A stretch of 64,000 nt of DNA, taken from Staphylococcus hominis subsp. hominis. GTDB taxonomy: Bacteria; Bacillota; Bacilli; Staphylococcales; Staphylococcaceae. The notes beneath the pieces were generated by a model. It had not been told where the DNA came from and ran no database searches. It was given only the letters and a program-made list of their open reading frames with translations. This document shows, piece by piece, positions 17,683 through 26,521 of this stretch. Location: NCBI RefSeq assembly GCF_002901845.1, contig NZ_PPQE01000028.1, positions 140,286 to 204,285 of the forward strand. Direction: 5' to 3'. The position numbers were made by a program, and so were the translations under genes. Position 1 is the first letter of the stretch, and every line of letters begins with the position of its first letter.

Positions 17683-18303
17683 ATGAACGATTTTAACGAA
17701 ATATTGGAAAGTAGAAAATCTGTGAAAGGATTTGATCCAAATTATAAAATTCCACATGAAGAAATGAATGAAATCATTAGAAAGGCAACAAAAGCACCTT
17801 CATCAGTGAATATGCAGCCGTGGCGTTTTGTTGTTGTAGAAAGTGATGAAGCGAAAGCAAAATGACGTCCATTAATTCGTTTTAATACGTCACAAAATGA
17901 TACATCATCAGCGATGATTGTTATTTTCGGTGATTTACAATGTTATGAGGAAGGCGAGTTTATCTATAACAAAGCGGTTGAGGAAGGACATATGCCTCAA
18001 GAAGTAAAAGACCAAATGTTACCTTTTGTAATGGATACTTACAAAAATAGTTCACGTGAAGTTATGAGTGACATCGTAAAAGTGGATAGTAGTTTAGCTG
18101 CGATGCAATTAATGTTAGTTGCAAAACAATATGGCTATGATACGAACCCTATCGGTGGTTTTGAGCATGACAAAATTGGCGAAGCATTCGGATATGATTT
18201 AGAACGTTACGTTCCAGTGTTAATCGTTGCGATTGGTAAGAAAGAAAAAGAACCTCATACATCATATAGAATGCCAGTTGATAAGGTAGTAGATTACCAA
18301 TAA
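17683..18303 (+). pseudogene. Nitroreductase-family gene with one in-frame stop
   Basis: One continuous frame encodes a 206-aa FMN nitroreductase (RKSVKGFDPNYKIP, then APSSVNMQPWRFVVVESDEAKAK, and NPIGGF near the C-terminus). The only defect is a TGA at 17863-17865, after codon 60, before RPLIRFNTSQND. Everything else, including the AGGGA ribosome site before ATG 17683, looks intact. The enzyme would reduce nitro or quinone compounds with NAD(P)H. With the stop, only the 60-aa N-terminus would be made, unless the stop is read through or is a sequencing error. Confidence 0.88.
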
Positions 18304-18405
18304 TTAAAGTTTAATATAAAATATCAAAAAATATATTTTCATAAACGATTATAAAAGAAAGTTCTTTAAATAAAAATTTATGGGAATATATTTTTTCTTT
18401 AAAAT

Positions 18406-18430
18406 GATTAATTCTTTTATAAATGGGAAT
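18406..18430 (+). promoter_or_regulatory. Possible SigB promoter of the catalase gene
   Basis: GATTAA (18406-18411), a 13-nt gap and GGGAAT (18425-18430) resemble the general-stress consensus GTTTAA-N13/14-GGGTAT, about 80 bases before the start codon. Two mismatches make this tentative. Confidence 0.35.
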
Positions 18431-18511
18431 AACTAACTGTATCCCGTAATAAGGAAACAATGTACATAACAATGTATTTACGATACCAATCTATATCTAG
18501 GAGAGATAAGT

Positions 18512-20521
18512 ATGGATCAATCAAATGAAAACAAAAAACAACAACAATTAGATGCTCTAAGAAAAAATAATGATGGTACAGCAATGACTACAAATAGTGG
18601 TATGAAAGTAAGTGAAGATGAAAATTCACTGACAGTAGGGGATAGAGGTCCGACTTTACTAGAAGACTTCCACTTCCGTGAAAAAATGATGCACTTTGAC
18701 CATGAACGTATTCCTGAACGTGTGGTACACGCACGTGGATTCGGTGCACATGGTGAATTCCAAGTGTATGAAGATTTAAGTGAATATACAAGTGCTGACT
18801 TCTTAACACACCCTGAAAAAACAACACCTGTATTTGTGCGTTTCTCTACTGTACAAGGTTCTAAAGGATCTCCAGATACAGTACGTGACATTCGTGGTTT
18901 TGCTACTAAATTCTATACTGATGAAGGTAACTTCGATTTAGTAGGTAACAACGCACCTGTATTCTTTATTCAAGATGCAATTAAATTCCCTGACTTCGTA
19001 CATGCGTTAAAACCAGAGCCACATAATGAAATGCCACAAGGTGGTTCAGCGCACGATACATTCTGGGATTTCATTGGTCAAAACCCTGAATCTATGCACG
19101 CAGTATTCTGGGCAATGAGTGATAGAGGGATTCCTAAAAACTTCCGTCAACAAGAAGGTTTTGGTGTACACACATTTAGACTTGTAAATAAAGAAGGTCA
19201 ATCTTACTTTGTTAAATTCCACTGGAAACCTAAACAAGGTTTAGAAAGCTTAGTATGGGATGAAGCACAAATCTTACATGGTAAAGACATTGATTTCCAT
19301 CGTAAAGATTTATATGAATCAATTGATAAAGGCGACTATCCTGAATGGGAATTAGGCTTACAAATTATCAAACCTGAACAAGAATTTGACTTTGATTTTG
19401 ATATTTTAGATCCAACTAAATTATGGCCAGAAGATCAAGTACCTGTGAAAATTGTTGGTAAAATGACGTTGAACCGTAATGTAGATAACGTCTTTGCAGA
19501 AACTGAACAAGTTGCGTTCCACCCTGCACATATTGTTCCAGGTATTGATTTCTCTAATGACCCATTATTACAAGGTCGTTTATTCTCTTACACAGATACA
19601 CAAATTTCTCGTCTTGGCGGACCAAACTTTAACCAAATTCCTATTAACCGCCCAGTTGCAGACGTTCATAATAATCAACGCGATGCAATGCATCAATCAT
19701 ATATTCATCAAGGTCAAACAGCCTACCATAAAAATGGCTTGAACAATAATGACCCTCATACGACACCTAAAGAACAAGGTGGTTTCGAGCATTATCATGA
19801 AAAAGTAGAAGGTTATAAAGTACGTCAACGTAGTGATAGTTTCAAAGATTACTATACTCAAGCTAAATTATATAAAAACAGCTTAACTGAAGCAGAACAA
19901 CAACATTTAGCTGATGCATTTTCATTTGAAATTGGTAAATGTAAATCAACAGAAGTAAAACAAAATGCTGTTAATCAAATTAATAAAGTTGATCGTAAAT
20001 TAGCTGAATACGTAGCAAATAATGTAGGTGTAGAAGTTCCGGCAGAAAACGAAGAAGTGCAATCAGATGCTAAAGATAGCCAATTAACATTAGAAAAATT
20101 TGATATCCCACTAAAAGGACACTCTGTAGCAGTGCTTGTAAATGGTGATATTAGCGCTGAAACATTAAAATCATATGCAGAAGTATTTTTTAACAACGAC
20201 TTAAACTATGCATTTGTTGGACAAACAGCTAAAAACCTTAATGATGACGAAATTGGTATTACTGAAACTTATAGCACAGCAAGTTCAACAGTATTTGATA
20301 GTGTAATCGTTCTTTCAGACGGTAAAGAAATGTTACCGACTGCGATTGACTTTGTTGAAATGAGCTATAATCATAAAAAACCTGTTGTAATCACTGAAGA
20401 AGCGAAAAATGTATTACAAAGTAATCGTATTGATTTAGATGCGCCTGGTGTTGTAGTATCTAGCGAACCACAAGCTATCCTTGACGCATTCAAACGTTAC
20501 AGATATTTCGATAGAAAATAA
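18512..20521 (+). CDS. katE: Large-subunit (clade II) heme catalase
   Basis: A 669-aa catalase that breaks H2O2 into water and oxygen. Active-site His73 ([12 protein letters not shown]), Asn146 (VGNNAPVFF) and the heme-ligand Tyr in [14 protein letters not shown] near residue 360 are all present. After about residue 540 follows an extra domain ([15 protein letters not shown]..., [12 protein letters not shown]), the flavodoxin/DJ-1-like C-terminal domain of clade II enzymes. The usual staphylococcal KatA is about 505 aa, so this is a second type. An AGGAGAG site precedes the ATG. It is a single gene with its own terminator. The symbol follows the clade, not a proven orthologue. Confidence 0.92.
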   Translation: MDQSNENKKQQQLDALRKNNDGTAMTTNSGMKVSEDENSLTVGDRGPTLLEDFHFREKMMHFDHERIPERVVHARGFGAHGEFQVYEDLSEYTSADFLTHPEKTTPVFVRFSTVQGSKGSPDTVRDIRGFATKFYTDEGNFDLVGNNAPVFFIQDAIKFPDFVHALKPEPHNEMPQGGSAHDTFWDFIGQNPESMHAVFWAMSDRGIPKNFRQQEGFGVHTFRLVNKEGQSYFVKFHWKPKQGLESLVWDEAQILHGKDIDFHRKDLYESIDKGDYPEWELGLQIIKPEQEFDFDFDILDPTKLWPEDQVPVKIVGKMTLNRNVDNVFAETEQVAFHPAHIVPGIDFSNDPLLQGRLFSYTDTQISRLGGPNFNQIPINRPVADVHNNQRDAMHQSYIHQGQTAYHKNGLNNNDPHTTPKEQGGFEHYHEKVEGYKVRQRSDSFKDYYTQAKLYKNSLTEAEQQHLADAFSFEIGKCKSTEVKQNAVNQINKVDRKLAEYVANNVGVEVPAENEEVQSDAKDSQLTLEKFDIPLKGHSVAVLVNGDISAETLKSYAEVFFNNDLNYAFVGQTAKNLNDDEIGITETYSTASSTVFDSVIVLSDGKEMLPTAIDFVEMSYNHKKPVVITEEAKNVLQSNRIDLDAPGVVVSSEPQAILDAFKRYRYFDRK

Positions 20522-20535
20522 TGAATGATTTTTTG

Positions 20536-20575
20536 AAAAAGCCTGAGACATAATGTGTTGTCTTAGGCTTTTTTA
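20536..20575 (+). terminator. Terminator after catalase
   Basis: A 15-bp stem with one mismatch (20536-20550, 20556-20570 region) ends in TTTTTT. Confidence 0.85.
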
Positions 20576-20717
20576 ATATATTGGCAGTCGATGATTGAAT
20601 TGAACATGCGTTTGTTCCAAATTCTTTTCAATCAACACAAGTTGGAGATACGTTACTGGAGTGGACGATAAATTCAAAATGAATGCTGTCTTGCACTCTT
20701 TTGAGTAAGGAGGAGAT

Positions 20718-21251
20718 ATGATGAATCGAGGTATTAATCATATTGGTCTTACGGTTCCTAGTATTGAAAAAGCCACTGCTTTTTTTAAACAGGGACTAGA
20801 TGGAAAAATTGCATATGATAGTCAAACTAAAAATGATGAACCAAGAGGTGGCGAATATGTCGAGCATATCTTAGGGCTAGAAAAAGGAACTTCAATTATT
20901 CATAAACGCATGATGGTGTTTGGTTGTGGTCCTAATATTGAAATGTTTGAATTCCAACACGCTCAACAACATGAACCACAATCACTACAAGATATAGGTT
21001 TTACACATATTTCTTTTTATATTGAAAGTGACGAATTTGAACATGTATTAGAACGTGTCAAACAGGCAGGAGGAGAGCCACTATCTGAACCACATTCTAA
21101 TACAAAATATGAGAATACAGAGAATAATAAAACCGTTTATATTCGAGCGCCATGGGGAAGCTTAATCGAACTTCAAACTGTACCTAATGGTTTTTATTAT
21201 CCAAAAGATAGTGAAGCGAAGGTATTTATTCCTAAAAGTAACGATGAGTAA
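20718..21251 (+). CDS. VOC-superfamily (glyoxalase-like) protein
   Basis: A 177-aa protein with two vicinal-oxygen-chelate repeats: residues about 1-85 (INHIGLTVPSIEKATAFFKQ...) and about 90-165 (IGFTHISFYIESDEFEHVLERVKQAGG...). The strands end in metal-ligand positions (H5 and E in IEMFEFQ, H in FTHISFY, E in SLIELQ), which fits a metal-dependent lyase or dioxygenase. The substrate is unknown. ATG 20718 or 20721 is possible behind AAGGAGGAG. Upstream, about 30 codons at 20598-20690 read like an orphan protein tail without a start. Confidence 0.82.
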   Translation: MMNRGINHIGLTVPSIEKATAFFKQGLDGKIAYDSQTKNDEPRGGEYVEHILGLEKGTSIIHKRMMVFGCGPNIEMFEFQHAQQHEPQSLQDIGFTHISFYIESDEFEHVLERVKQAGGEPLSEPHSNTKYENTENNKTVYIRAPWGSLIELQTVPNGFYYPKDSEAKVFIPKSNDE

Positions 21252-21377
21252 TAAAATGGACGCAGTAGTGCATTACATTTTTCGACAGTGACGATTTTGT
21301 GTACATTTTCTAGAAACAGGGTAATAAACTAGAAAGCCTATCAAATGGCTTAATGACAGTTTAAGGGAGTAGAACAA

Positions 21378-21671
21378 ATGATTGATATTCAAATTCAAAA
21401 ATGTGACTTAATTGAAGTAATTGAATCAATAATCAATGAAAAAGTCGAAGTTGACAATCAAGATGCATGTGAATATTTAGCGACTGAAATTGTGAATGGA
21501 TTAGAAAGCTACAATAGTGAAGAAACTCAAGCAAATAATTTATTAGGATTGAATAGTGCATTACGTCATGAAGTCAAAGCTTCTAACCACTCTAAAAAGA
21601 TCACACTTTCAGCAAATGAAGAAGCATTCTCGTCAAACGATAATAATGTAGATGTACGTTCATCTAACTAG
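21378..21671 (+). CDS. Hypothetical 97-aa acidic protein
   Basis: Not recognised. It is a soluble, acidic protein with a probable helical N-terminal half (IDIQIQKCDLIEVIESIINEK) and a low-complexity Asn/Ser tail. There is no signal peptide. An AAGGGAG site precedes the ATG by about 9 nt, and a terminator follows at 21727. Confidence 0.65.
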   Translation: MIDIQIQKCDLIEVIESIINEKVEVDNQDACEYLATEIVNGLESYNSEETQANNLLGLNSALRHEVKASNHSKKITLSANEEAFSSNDNNVDVRSSN

Positions 21672-21726
21672 ACTGAAAAACTTACAGCACTTTATGACAT
21701 CATGTTCTTACAAATCTTACATAATA

Positions 21727-21782
21727 AAAAGCACTTCCTAACGAGTGAAAATGTCTTCATCTCATTCGGAGGTGCTTTTATT
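21727..21782 (+). terminator. Terminator after the 97-aa gene
   Basis: Outer stem 21727-21738 with 21768-21779 (one mismatch) is followed by a short T-rich tail. The loop is long, so confidence is moderate. Confidence 0.65.
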
Positions 21783-21887
21783 TATATGAAATTAGAAAAA
21801 TAATGCTTTAACTATTCTGAAGAAAGAACCAAGTAATTGAAAGACATCACCAGACATTAGACAACCACCTTTCCGCAAAAAATTATA

Positions 21888-24155
21888 TTAAGCTTCGTTA
21901 GTTGAAGTTAGCGCTTCTGTTTGAACTAAATCATCTGCTAAATCATACCAAAACTGTTGTAGTTCTTCTCTTGAACGTTTTGTATCTGTACTGTCTTGAC
22001 CTACAAAATCGACATGATCCCAGTCGTGTTTAGTAGGTGTTACTTGCCAAATACCTTTTTGATTTGTATCAGTTGCTTCTGTATAAGCTTGATTGAAAGG
22101 ATGTTGAGATGAAATCACAGATACAAGACCATCATTTTCTCTCCATTCTTTTTCAGTAGCTTTACCAATCACATTTCCTGTCACTGTGAATGGTAAGAAC
22201 ATATTATAGTCTGCTTTTTGTTTTCCTATTAAAGTCGGATGCGTTGCCTCAGCTGTATACGTTTTATAAACGATATTTGGATTAAGTGATGTTTTGCGGT
22301 TAAGATCTGTCGCGCCATCACGTGTTAAATCATAAAAACCATTATCTTTAGATTGCCATAATTTAGAGTTTTTAACGCGTAAAAGGTAAGAGATGTAGCT
22401 TTCACCAGGTTGTTGTTTTAGACCCCATTGAGACAAACCGAAGTCTACACGTGAATTTTTATTACCTAATCGTTTACCTAAATCAAAAACCACTTGACGA
22501 ACAAGTGCTTCATTTCCTAATTCATCTGCAGCGTGGGTACCATTATGCGGTGTGCCTAATGTTGTAATTGAAGAAACCATATTATCGTGTCCACCTTGTA
22601 GTAAAGGAGAAATGTCACCACCATGTGTTTTTTGGTATTCAATTTCTTCTTGACTACCATTTCTTAATAATTCTTCTAATTGACGAACAGTTTGTCCTCC
22701 CATACTATGACCAACTAGATGCACTTTTTGACCAGGTTGCCAATCTTTATAAACGCCTTCGTATGTTTTACCATAGCGTTCATGTCCATATCTTTCTGCA
22801 TGTGCAGCACCATAATCTACAGTACCACCTTTAATATAGTAATAAAGTTCAACGGCACGGTCATAGTTACTACCAAATGCACTGATACTTGCTTCATAAG
22901 CGTTATAACCATTTTGTTCTAAATCTTGACGAATGTTTAATTTATCGCCGCCCCAATAATGTGATAAAACATTAGGATTGATATCATCAGTAAATCCATT
23001 AAAACCATGAACAAGAATGATTGGATCTTGGTTTTTGTATTGACCTTGTTTAGCAACTTTATTGGTTTGATCTTTTGTTTCTGTCGTACCTTGCTGTTGA
23101 GATGTATTATTTGTTGTTGCTACTGCATTATTAGCTAATGTCTCTAAGCCAGCCTGTGAATTTTTTTGATCTTTAGCATCTTTATGTCCAACAGTTTCAT
23201 TTGTTGTACCGTCAATTGAGATCGCTTCATCTTTAGTGTTTAAAGTATTCACTGTAGGTGCAGCAGGATCTGTGGGTTGTTTAGCTGTCACTGTTTGTTT
23301 TGTTTCAGTTGTGTCTACAGTATCGTTTGTTTTTCCAGTAGATGGTGCCTCTACGTCATTATTTTTTATTGCATCCTGATTTACATTTGAATCTTGTTGA
23401 GTTTTTGATGGTGTTAATTCTTTACTCTCTGTTAGAGGTGTTGACTGAGATGTTTTTGTTGAATGACTGTCAGTTGTTTTTGAAGTATTGTCTTTTGTAG
23501 ATGATGTGTTGGTTTCAGCAGTCGTTGTTTGAGTTGTTGTTTTCTCTTCTGTCGGACTTTCATTTGTCACGTTTTCTGAAGAGTGAGCTTGATTTTTAGT
23601 AGTTGATATTTCAGTTGTGTTATCTTTTTTATCTGAGGCTAGTGTGTCTTTTTGAATTGTGTTTTTAGTCGATTCTTGTGTTTCAAGAGAAGGTTGCTCC
23701 TCTTTAGTTGAAACTGATTCAGGGTCATCAGAAGATGTTTTTGTAGTTGATGTTTCTTCAGTTTCAGCTACTGAATGTTTTGTAGATTGATGAGTTACAA
23801 TGTTGTCAGTTGTTCCTTCATTAGTATTTAATTGATCAGTGCTATCTTTAACTTGAGTTGAAGCTTTGTTTTCATTATGTAAGCGTTGTGCTTCATTTTC
23901 ATTAGTTACTGATTGAGATGTAGAAGTAGCTTGTTCGTCAGATTGAACATTGTCTTGTCGTGTTTCTTGATTATCAGATTGTTTTTTATGATCCCCAATA
24001 GATTGTGCTACAGCTGATTCAGGATTTCCCACTTCCTGATGTGTTTCTGCTGCCTGTGCAGCACCGCCTCCCATAAATAGCAATGTCGCTACTAAAATGG
24101 ATGATGCACCCACACTGAATTTACGAATACTGTATCTGTTTTCACTTTTTTTCAT
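21888..24155 (-). CDS. Secreted YSIRK-type triacylglycerol lipase (pre-pro-lipase)
   Basis: A 755-aa secreted lipase of the staphylococcal Geh/Lip family, which hydrolyses host and environmental glycerides. The signal peptide has the YSIRK-GxxS motif (RYSIRKFSVGASS) and an AQAAE-type cleavage site near residue 37. A Ser/Thr/Gln/Asn-rich propeptide runs to about residue 365. The mature lipase starts near YKNQDPIILVHGFNGF, with the catalytic Ser in GHSMGG (about 482), Asp in the DGATDLNR region, and His in KHDWDHVDFVGQD. The ATG at 24155 follows AGAGGTG; three codons upstream another ATG lacks spacing. Two cre boxes lie 150-270 bases upstream, suggesting glucose repression. Confidence 0.95.
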   Translation of the reverse strand: MKKSENRYSIRKFSVGASSILVATLLFMGGGAAQAAETHQEVGNPESAVAQSIGDHKKQSDNQETRQDNVQSDEQATSTSQSVTNENEAQRLHNENKASTQVKDSTDQLNTNEGTTDNIVTHQSTKHSVAETEETSTTKTSSDDPESVSTKEEQPSLETQESTKNTIQKDTLASDKKDNTTEISTTKNQAHSSENVTNESPTEEKTTTQTTTAETNTSSTKDNTSKTTDSHSTKTSQSTPLTESKELTPSKTQQDSNVNQDAIKNNDVEAPSTGKTNDTVDTTETKQTVTAKQPTDPAAPTVNTLNTKDEAISIDGTTNETVGHKDAKDQKNSQAGLETLANNAVATTNNTSQQQGTTETKDQTNKVAKQGQYKNQDPIILVHGFNGFTDDINPNVLSHYWGGDKLNIRQDLEQNGYNAYEASISAFGSNYDRAVELYYYIKGGTVDYGAAHAERYGHERYGKTYEGVYKDWQPGQKVHLVGHSMGGQTVRQLEELLRNGSQEEIEYQKTHGGDISPLLQGGHDNMVSSITTLGTPHNGTHAADELGNEALVRQVVFDLGKRLGNKNSRVDFGLSQWGLKQQPGESYISYLLRVKNSKLWQSKDNGFYDLTRDGATDLNRKTSLNPNIVYKTYTAEATHPTLIGKQKADYNMFLPFTVTGNVIGKATEKEWRENDGLVSVISSQHPFNQAYTEATDTNQKGIWQVTPTKHDWDHVDFVGQDSTDTKRSREELQQFWYDLADDLVQTEALTSTNEA

Positions 24156-24302
24156 AAATAGCACCTCTATTAATTGTTTTTTGTTATAAAATATATAGAT
24201 TAAATAAAAATATTAATTATTGAACGTGGAATAAATCCGAAAAGTTTACTAAATATCGCTTTAATATTTTCCAAAGTAACCATCCTTTCTTAACAGACAA
24301 TT

Positions 24303-24318
24303 TAGAAAGCGTTTACAA
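24303..24318. promoter_or_regulatory. cre site (CcpA) upstream of lipase
   Basis: TAGAAAGCGTTTACAA matches the cre consensus WTGNAARCGNWWWCAW at 15 of 16 positions. It lies about 150 bases upstream of the lipase start codon. Confidence 0.7.
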
Positions 24319-24335
24319 ATATGGCGAAAAATTGT

Positions 24336-24360
24336 CGTATGTAGAACAGAGCTACATACG
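24336..24360. promoter_or_regulatory. Inverted repeat in the lipase upstream region
   Basis: Perfect 9-base arms CGTATGTAG / CTACATACG are separated by 7 nt and lie between the two cre sites. There is no T run on either side, so it is a candidate operator. Confidence 0.5.
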
Positions 24361-24411
24361 AGATTTAACCATCAACGTTGTCTATTGAATGTAAATAGAT
24401 AGTAACGCTAT

Positions 24412-24427
24412 ATGAAAGCGTTGTCAA
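24412..24427. promoter_or_regulatory. Second cre site upstream of lipase
   Basis: ATGAAAGCGTTGTCAA matches the cre consensus at 15 of 16 positions. It also lies downstream of the transporter stop at 24549, so the lipase is the likely target. Confidence 0.65.
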
Positions 24428-24548
24428 TAATCTGTCACAATTACATAGAGTAAATGTACATTTTAAGGATATATGAACTTGAAATGTGTAATAACATCGT
24501 AAACTAAGGAGCGAAACCCTAATAAAGTAAACTGTTCCTTAAAAATCA

Positions 24549-26060
24549 TTACTTGTGTATATTCAAATGTAACTCGGGGTTTTTAGGCGAACGAGGTGGT
24601 GTAATACGTCTCCCTTTTCCAAGAGACATTTGGATAATCGATGATACTAACATAATCGAATTGAAAATAATCATTAGTAGAAATACTTTATGATCAGCAT
24701 CAATAGCAATATCTTTTATACGCTTAATATAAATTGAAGTGTTTGTAATATTTTCTGTATAAACAGATTGTGTTCCTTTTTGAATATTATATTTAATCAG
24801 ATAGGCAATCACTGGAACAAGAAATGCTGCCGCGTAGTTACGTATTGTGTGCATCGTTTGAGAACGCTGACCAGCTTGAAGTAAATCGCCATCTAATAAT
24901 GTTGCCATAGCACCACTTACAAGTGTCATACTTGCACCAAAACCAAGTAGGAAACCTTGAATATAAAGTAAATGAATATTTACAATATCATGTAAAATCA
25001 TCCAATGAACACTGACATAAAGTAATGCTGATGAGCCTAATGTGCCTAAAACACCAGCTCCTACTGCACTATAGATAAACATTTTAATAAATCCTGTCAC
25101 AATGACACCTATGAAAAAGAATAAATAAAAATGTAAAGATATAGTGAAAGGTAATTTTAAGATTCTAATTATATACACATTAATTCCTGCAATACCACAT
25201 AATAAGGCTAAATGTGAAGATATAGCCATTGTTGCACCAACAAGTGGTTTCTTTGTTAATAACGTTTTAAAGTGAACAAATGGATGTTTTGCTTCGTGAT
25301 TAAAAACTACAAAATTTACAATGAATAAAATTGCTATAATTAGGATAGGCCAGACCCAGAGAGACCCGTACCCTTTTTGTGTAAGCATCCCCATCGGTAG
25401 CGTAAGAGCAATCGTACTAAGAACTAATGAAATAATCATAGGACGACTAATATGAATAGGTTCAGAATGTTGATATTCTTCTTTTGTTAAGAATATTGAA
25501 CCTAAAATAAGACATAAGATAGCTGAAATAATATTAATAATAAAGATCCAATGCCAACGATCTAATTCTAAAGATAGACTACCTGATAGACCTCCCAATG
25601 CATTTGCGCCAAATAAACCTACAATAACCATTAATAAGAATACATTGCGGTATTGTCTAGGGAAGTTGAGAAAGAGTTTTGGTAAAAGTGTGAAAAATAA
25701 GACGCCGGTACTTAAACTTTGTAAACCTTTAGCAATAGATAAAATAATTAGGTCGAAAGAAAAAAGCCCGATAATCGAGCCGATTAAAAATAGAGTTACA
25801 AAGAATAAAAAATTACGTCTAAACCCGAATTTGTGTGTCAATGTATGTCCAAGTGGCACGCCAAGTGCAAAGGCAAAGTTAGCAATCACAGAAGGTATAA
25901 TGAGATATTGAGAACCTATACCAAATGATGTTTGTAAAATACCTTGATTTAAACTATAAGCCAAATTTGAAAAATATTGTGAACCAATGCCGAAGATAGT
26001 TAGTATGCCAAGTATTGATATTTCTAGCATTTTTCCTTTTTTAGATGACCAAAAGTCCAT
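24549..26060 (-). CDS. MFS transporter, DHA2 (14-helix) type
   Basis: A 503-aa polytopic protein with about 14 hydrophobic segments and the layout of DHA2 drug:H+ antiporters. Visible are a first-loop GHTLTHKFGFRR (motif A-like) and a motif C-like stretch GLFGANALGGLSGS. It probably exports drugs, dyes or metabolites; the substrate is unknown. The start at 26060 follows GGAGTG by 6 nt; the frame extends 15 codons further without a ribosome site. It lies between the lipase and the tRNA-like gene, all on the minus strand. Confidence 0.85.
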   Translation of the reverse strand: MDFWSSKKGKMLEISILGILTIFGIGSQYFSNLAYSLNQGILQTSFGIGSQYLIIPSVIANFAFALGVPLGHTLTHKFGFRRNFLFFVTLFLIGSIIGLFSFDLIILSIAKGLQSLSTGVLFFTLLPKLFLNFPRQYRNVFLLMVIVGLFGANALGGLSGSLSLELDRWHWIFIINIISAILCLILGSIFLTKEEYQHSEPIHISRPMIISLVLSTIALTLPMGMLTQKGYGSLWVWPILIIAILFIVNFVVFNHEAKHPFVHFKTLLTKKPLVGATMAISSHLALLCGIAGINVYIIRILKLPFTISLHFYLFFFIGVIVTGFIKMFIYSAVGAGVLGTLGSSALLYVSVHWMILHDIVNIHLLYIQGFLLGFGASMTLVSGAMATLLDGDLLQAGQRSQTMHTIRNYAAAFLVPVIAYLIKYNIQKGTQSVYTENITNTSIYIKRIKDIAIDADHKVFLLMIIFNSIMLVSSIIQMSLGKGRRITPPRSPKNPELHLNIHK

Positions 26061-26177
26061 TTTTTTCACTCCGATATATGAATATGGTGTATCGTCATTT
26101 CGCAACTTAACTATTGTACTCCTATAAATTGGAAAAATAAATAAGAGTGTCTTATATATAAAATATAAAATAAAAAG

Positions 26178-26203
26178 AAACCTAAGAATTTAATCTTAGG
26201 TTT
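26178..26203 (-). terminator. Terminator directly behind the tRNA-like gene
   Basis: Perfect 10-bp stem (AAACCTAAGA / TCTTAGGTTT) read on the minus strand and followed by CTTTTTATTTT. It begins 10 bases after the tRNA-like 3' end. Confidence 0.88.
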
Positions 26204-26212
26204 CTTAGATAG

Positions 26213-26303
26213 CGGAGGGAGAAGGATTTGAACCAACGCGAGCTAAAAGCTCCTACTAACCATAAAATGGTTAGCCTCTTAAGCCAGGCTTGAGTATCCC
26301 TCC
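26213..26303 (-). tRNA. Abnormal class II (Ser-like) tRNA or tRNA pseudogene
   Basis: A 91-nt tRNA-like sequence. The acceptor stem is perfect (26297-26303 with 26214-26220, GGAGGGA/TCCCTCC) with discriminator G; CCA is not encoded. The D arm is Ser-like (CTC/GAG stem, loop with CCTGG). The variable arm is a perfect 5-bp hairpin (GAGCT/AGCTC, 26240-26252). Two parts are wrong. The anticodon hairpin (26256-26274) is 19 nt instead of 17 and can pair as 8 bp with a TTT loop, or as 6 bp with a 7-nt loop ATTTTAT. The T stem (GTTGG / CCTTC) has two T-T mismatches. Read as a 7-nt loop the anticodon would be TTT, not a serine anticodon. A good promoter and terminator flank it, so it is probably transcribed. 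Decoding function is doubtful. Confidence 0.8.
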
Positions 26304-26319
26304 AAGATTTTACTTTAAT

Positions 26320-26348
26320 ACTATACTATATATTTTGAAGTTTGTAAA
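26320..26348 (-). promoter_or_regulatory. Promoter of the tRNA-like gene
   Basis: On the minus strand there is a -35 TTTACA (26343-26348), a 17-nt spacer and a -10 TATAGT (26320-26325), 16 bases before the 5' end of the tRNA-like sequence. Confidence 0.8.
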
Positions 26349-26521
26349 GAAAAATATTTTCTATGTAAATAATTTATAAATGTACATTAAAGTTAAAAAT
26401 AAATTGTTTTATAAAAAAGACGCATACTGTCCTTTGTTTGTTTTATAATATTGATGTACATATTTTATTTTAAACATAAAACAAATTCATTTCTAAATGG
26501 AAGAAAGCAGGGGACAAATTA

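Noticed and set aside
17863-17865. TGA in the nitroreductase gene as a possible selenocysteine codon
   Set aside because: No SECIS-like hairpin is apparent, staphylococci are not known to make selenoproteins, and the position is not a catalytic cysteine in this family.
20598-20690. Possible gene tail ending LLEWTINSK before the VOC gene
   Set aside because: About 30 codons without start or ribosome site; too short to separate from chance.
22568-22922. Frames antisense to the lipase
   Set aside because: They are mirror frames of the strongly supported lipase catalytic domain.
23100-24050. Repetitive Thr/Ser/Gln-rich sequence that might look like a repeat array
   Set aside because: It is the low-complexity propeptide of the lipase; repeat units are irregular and there are no spacers, so it is not CRISPR.
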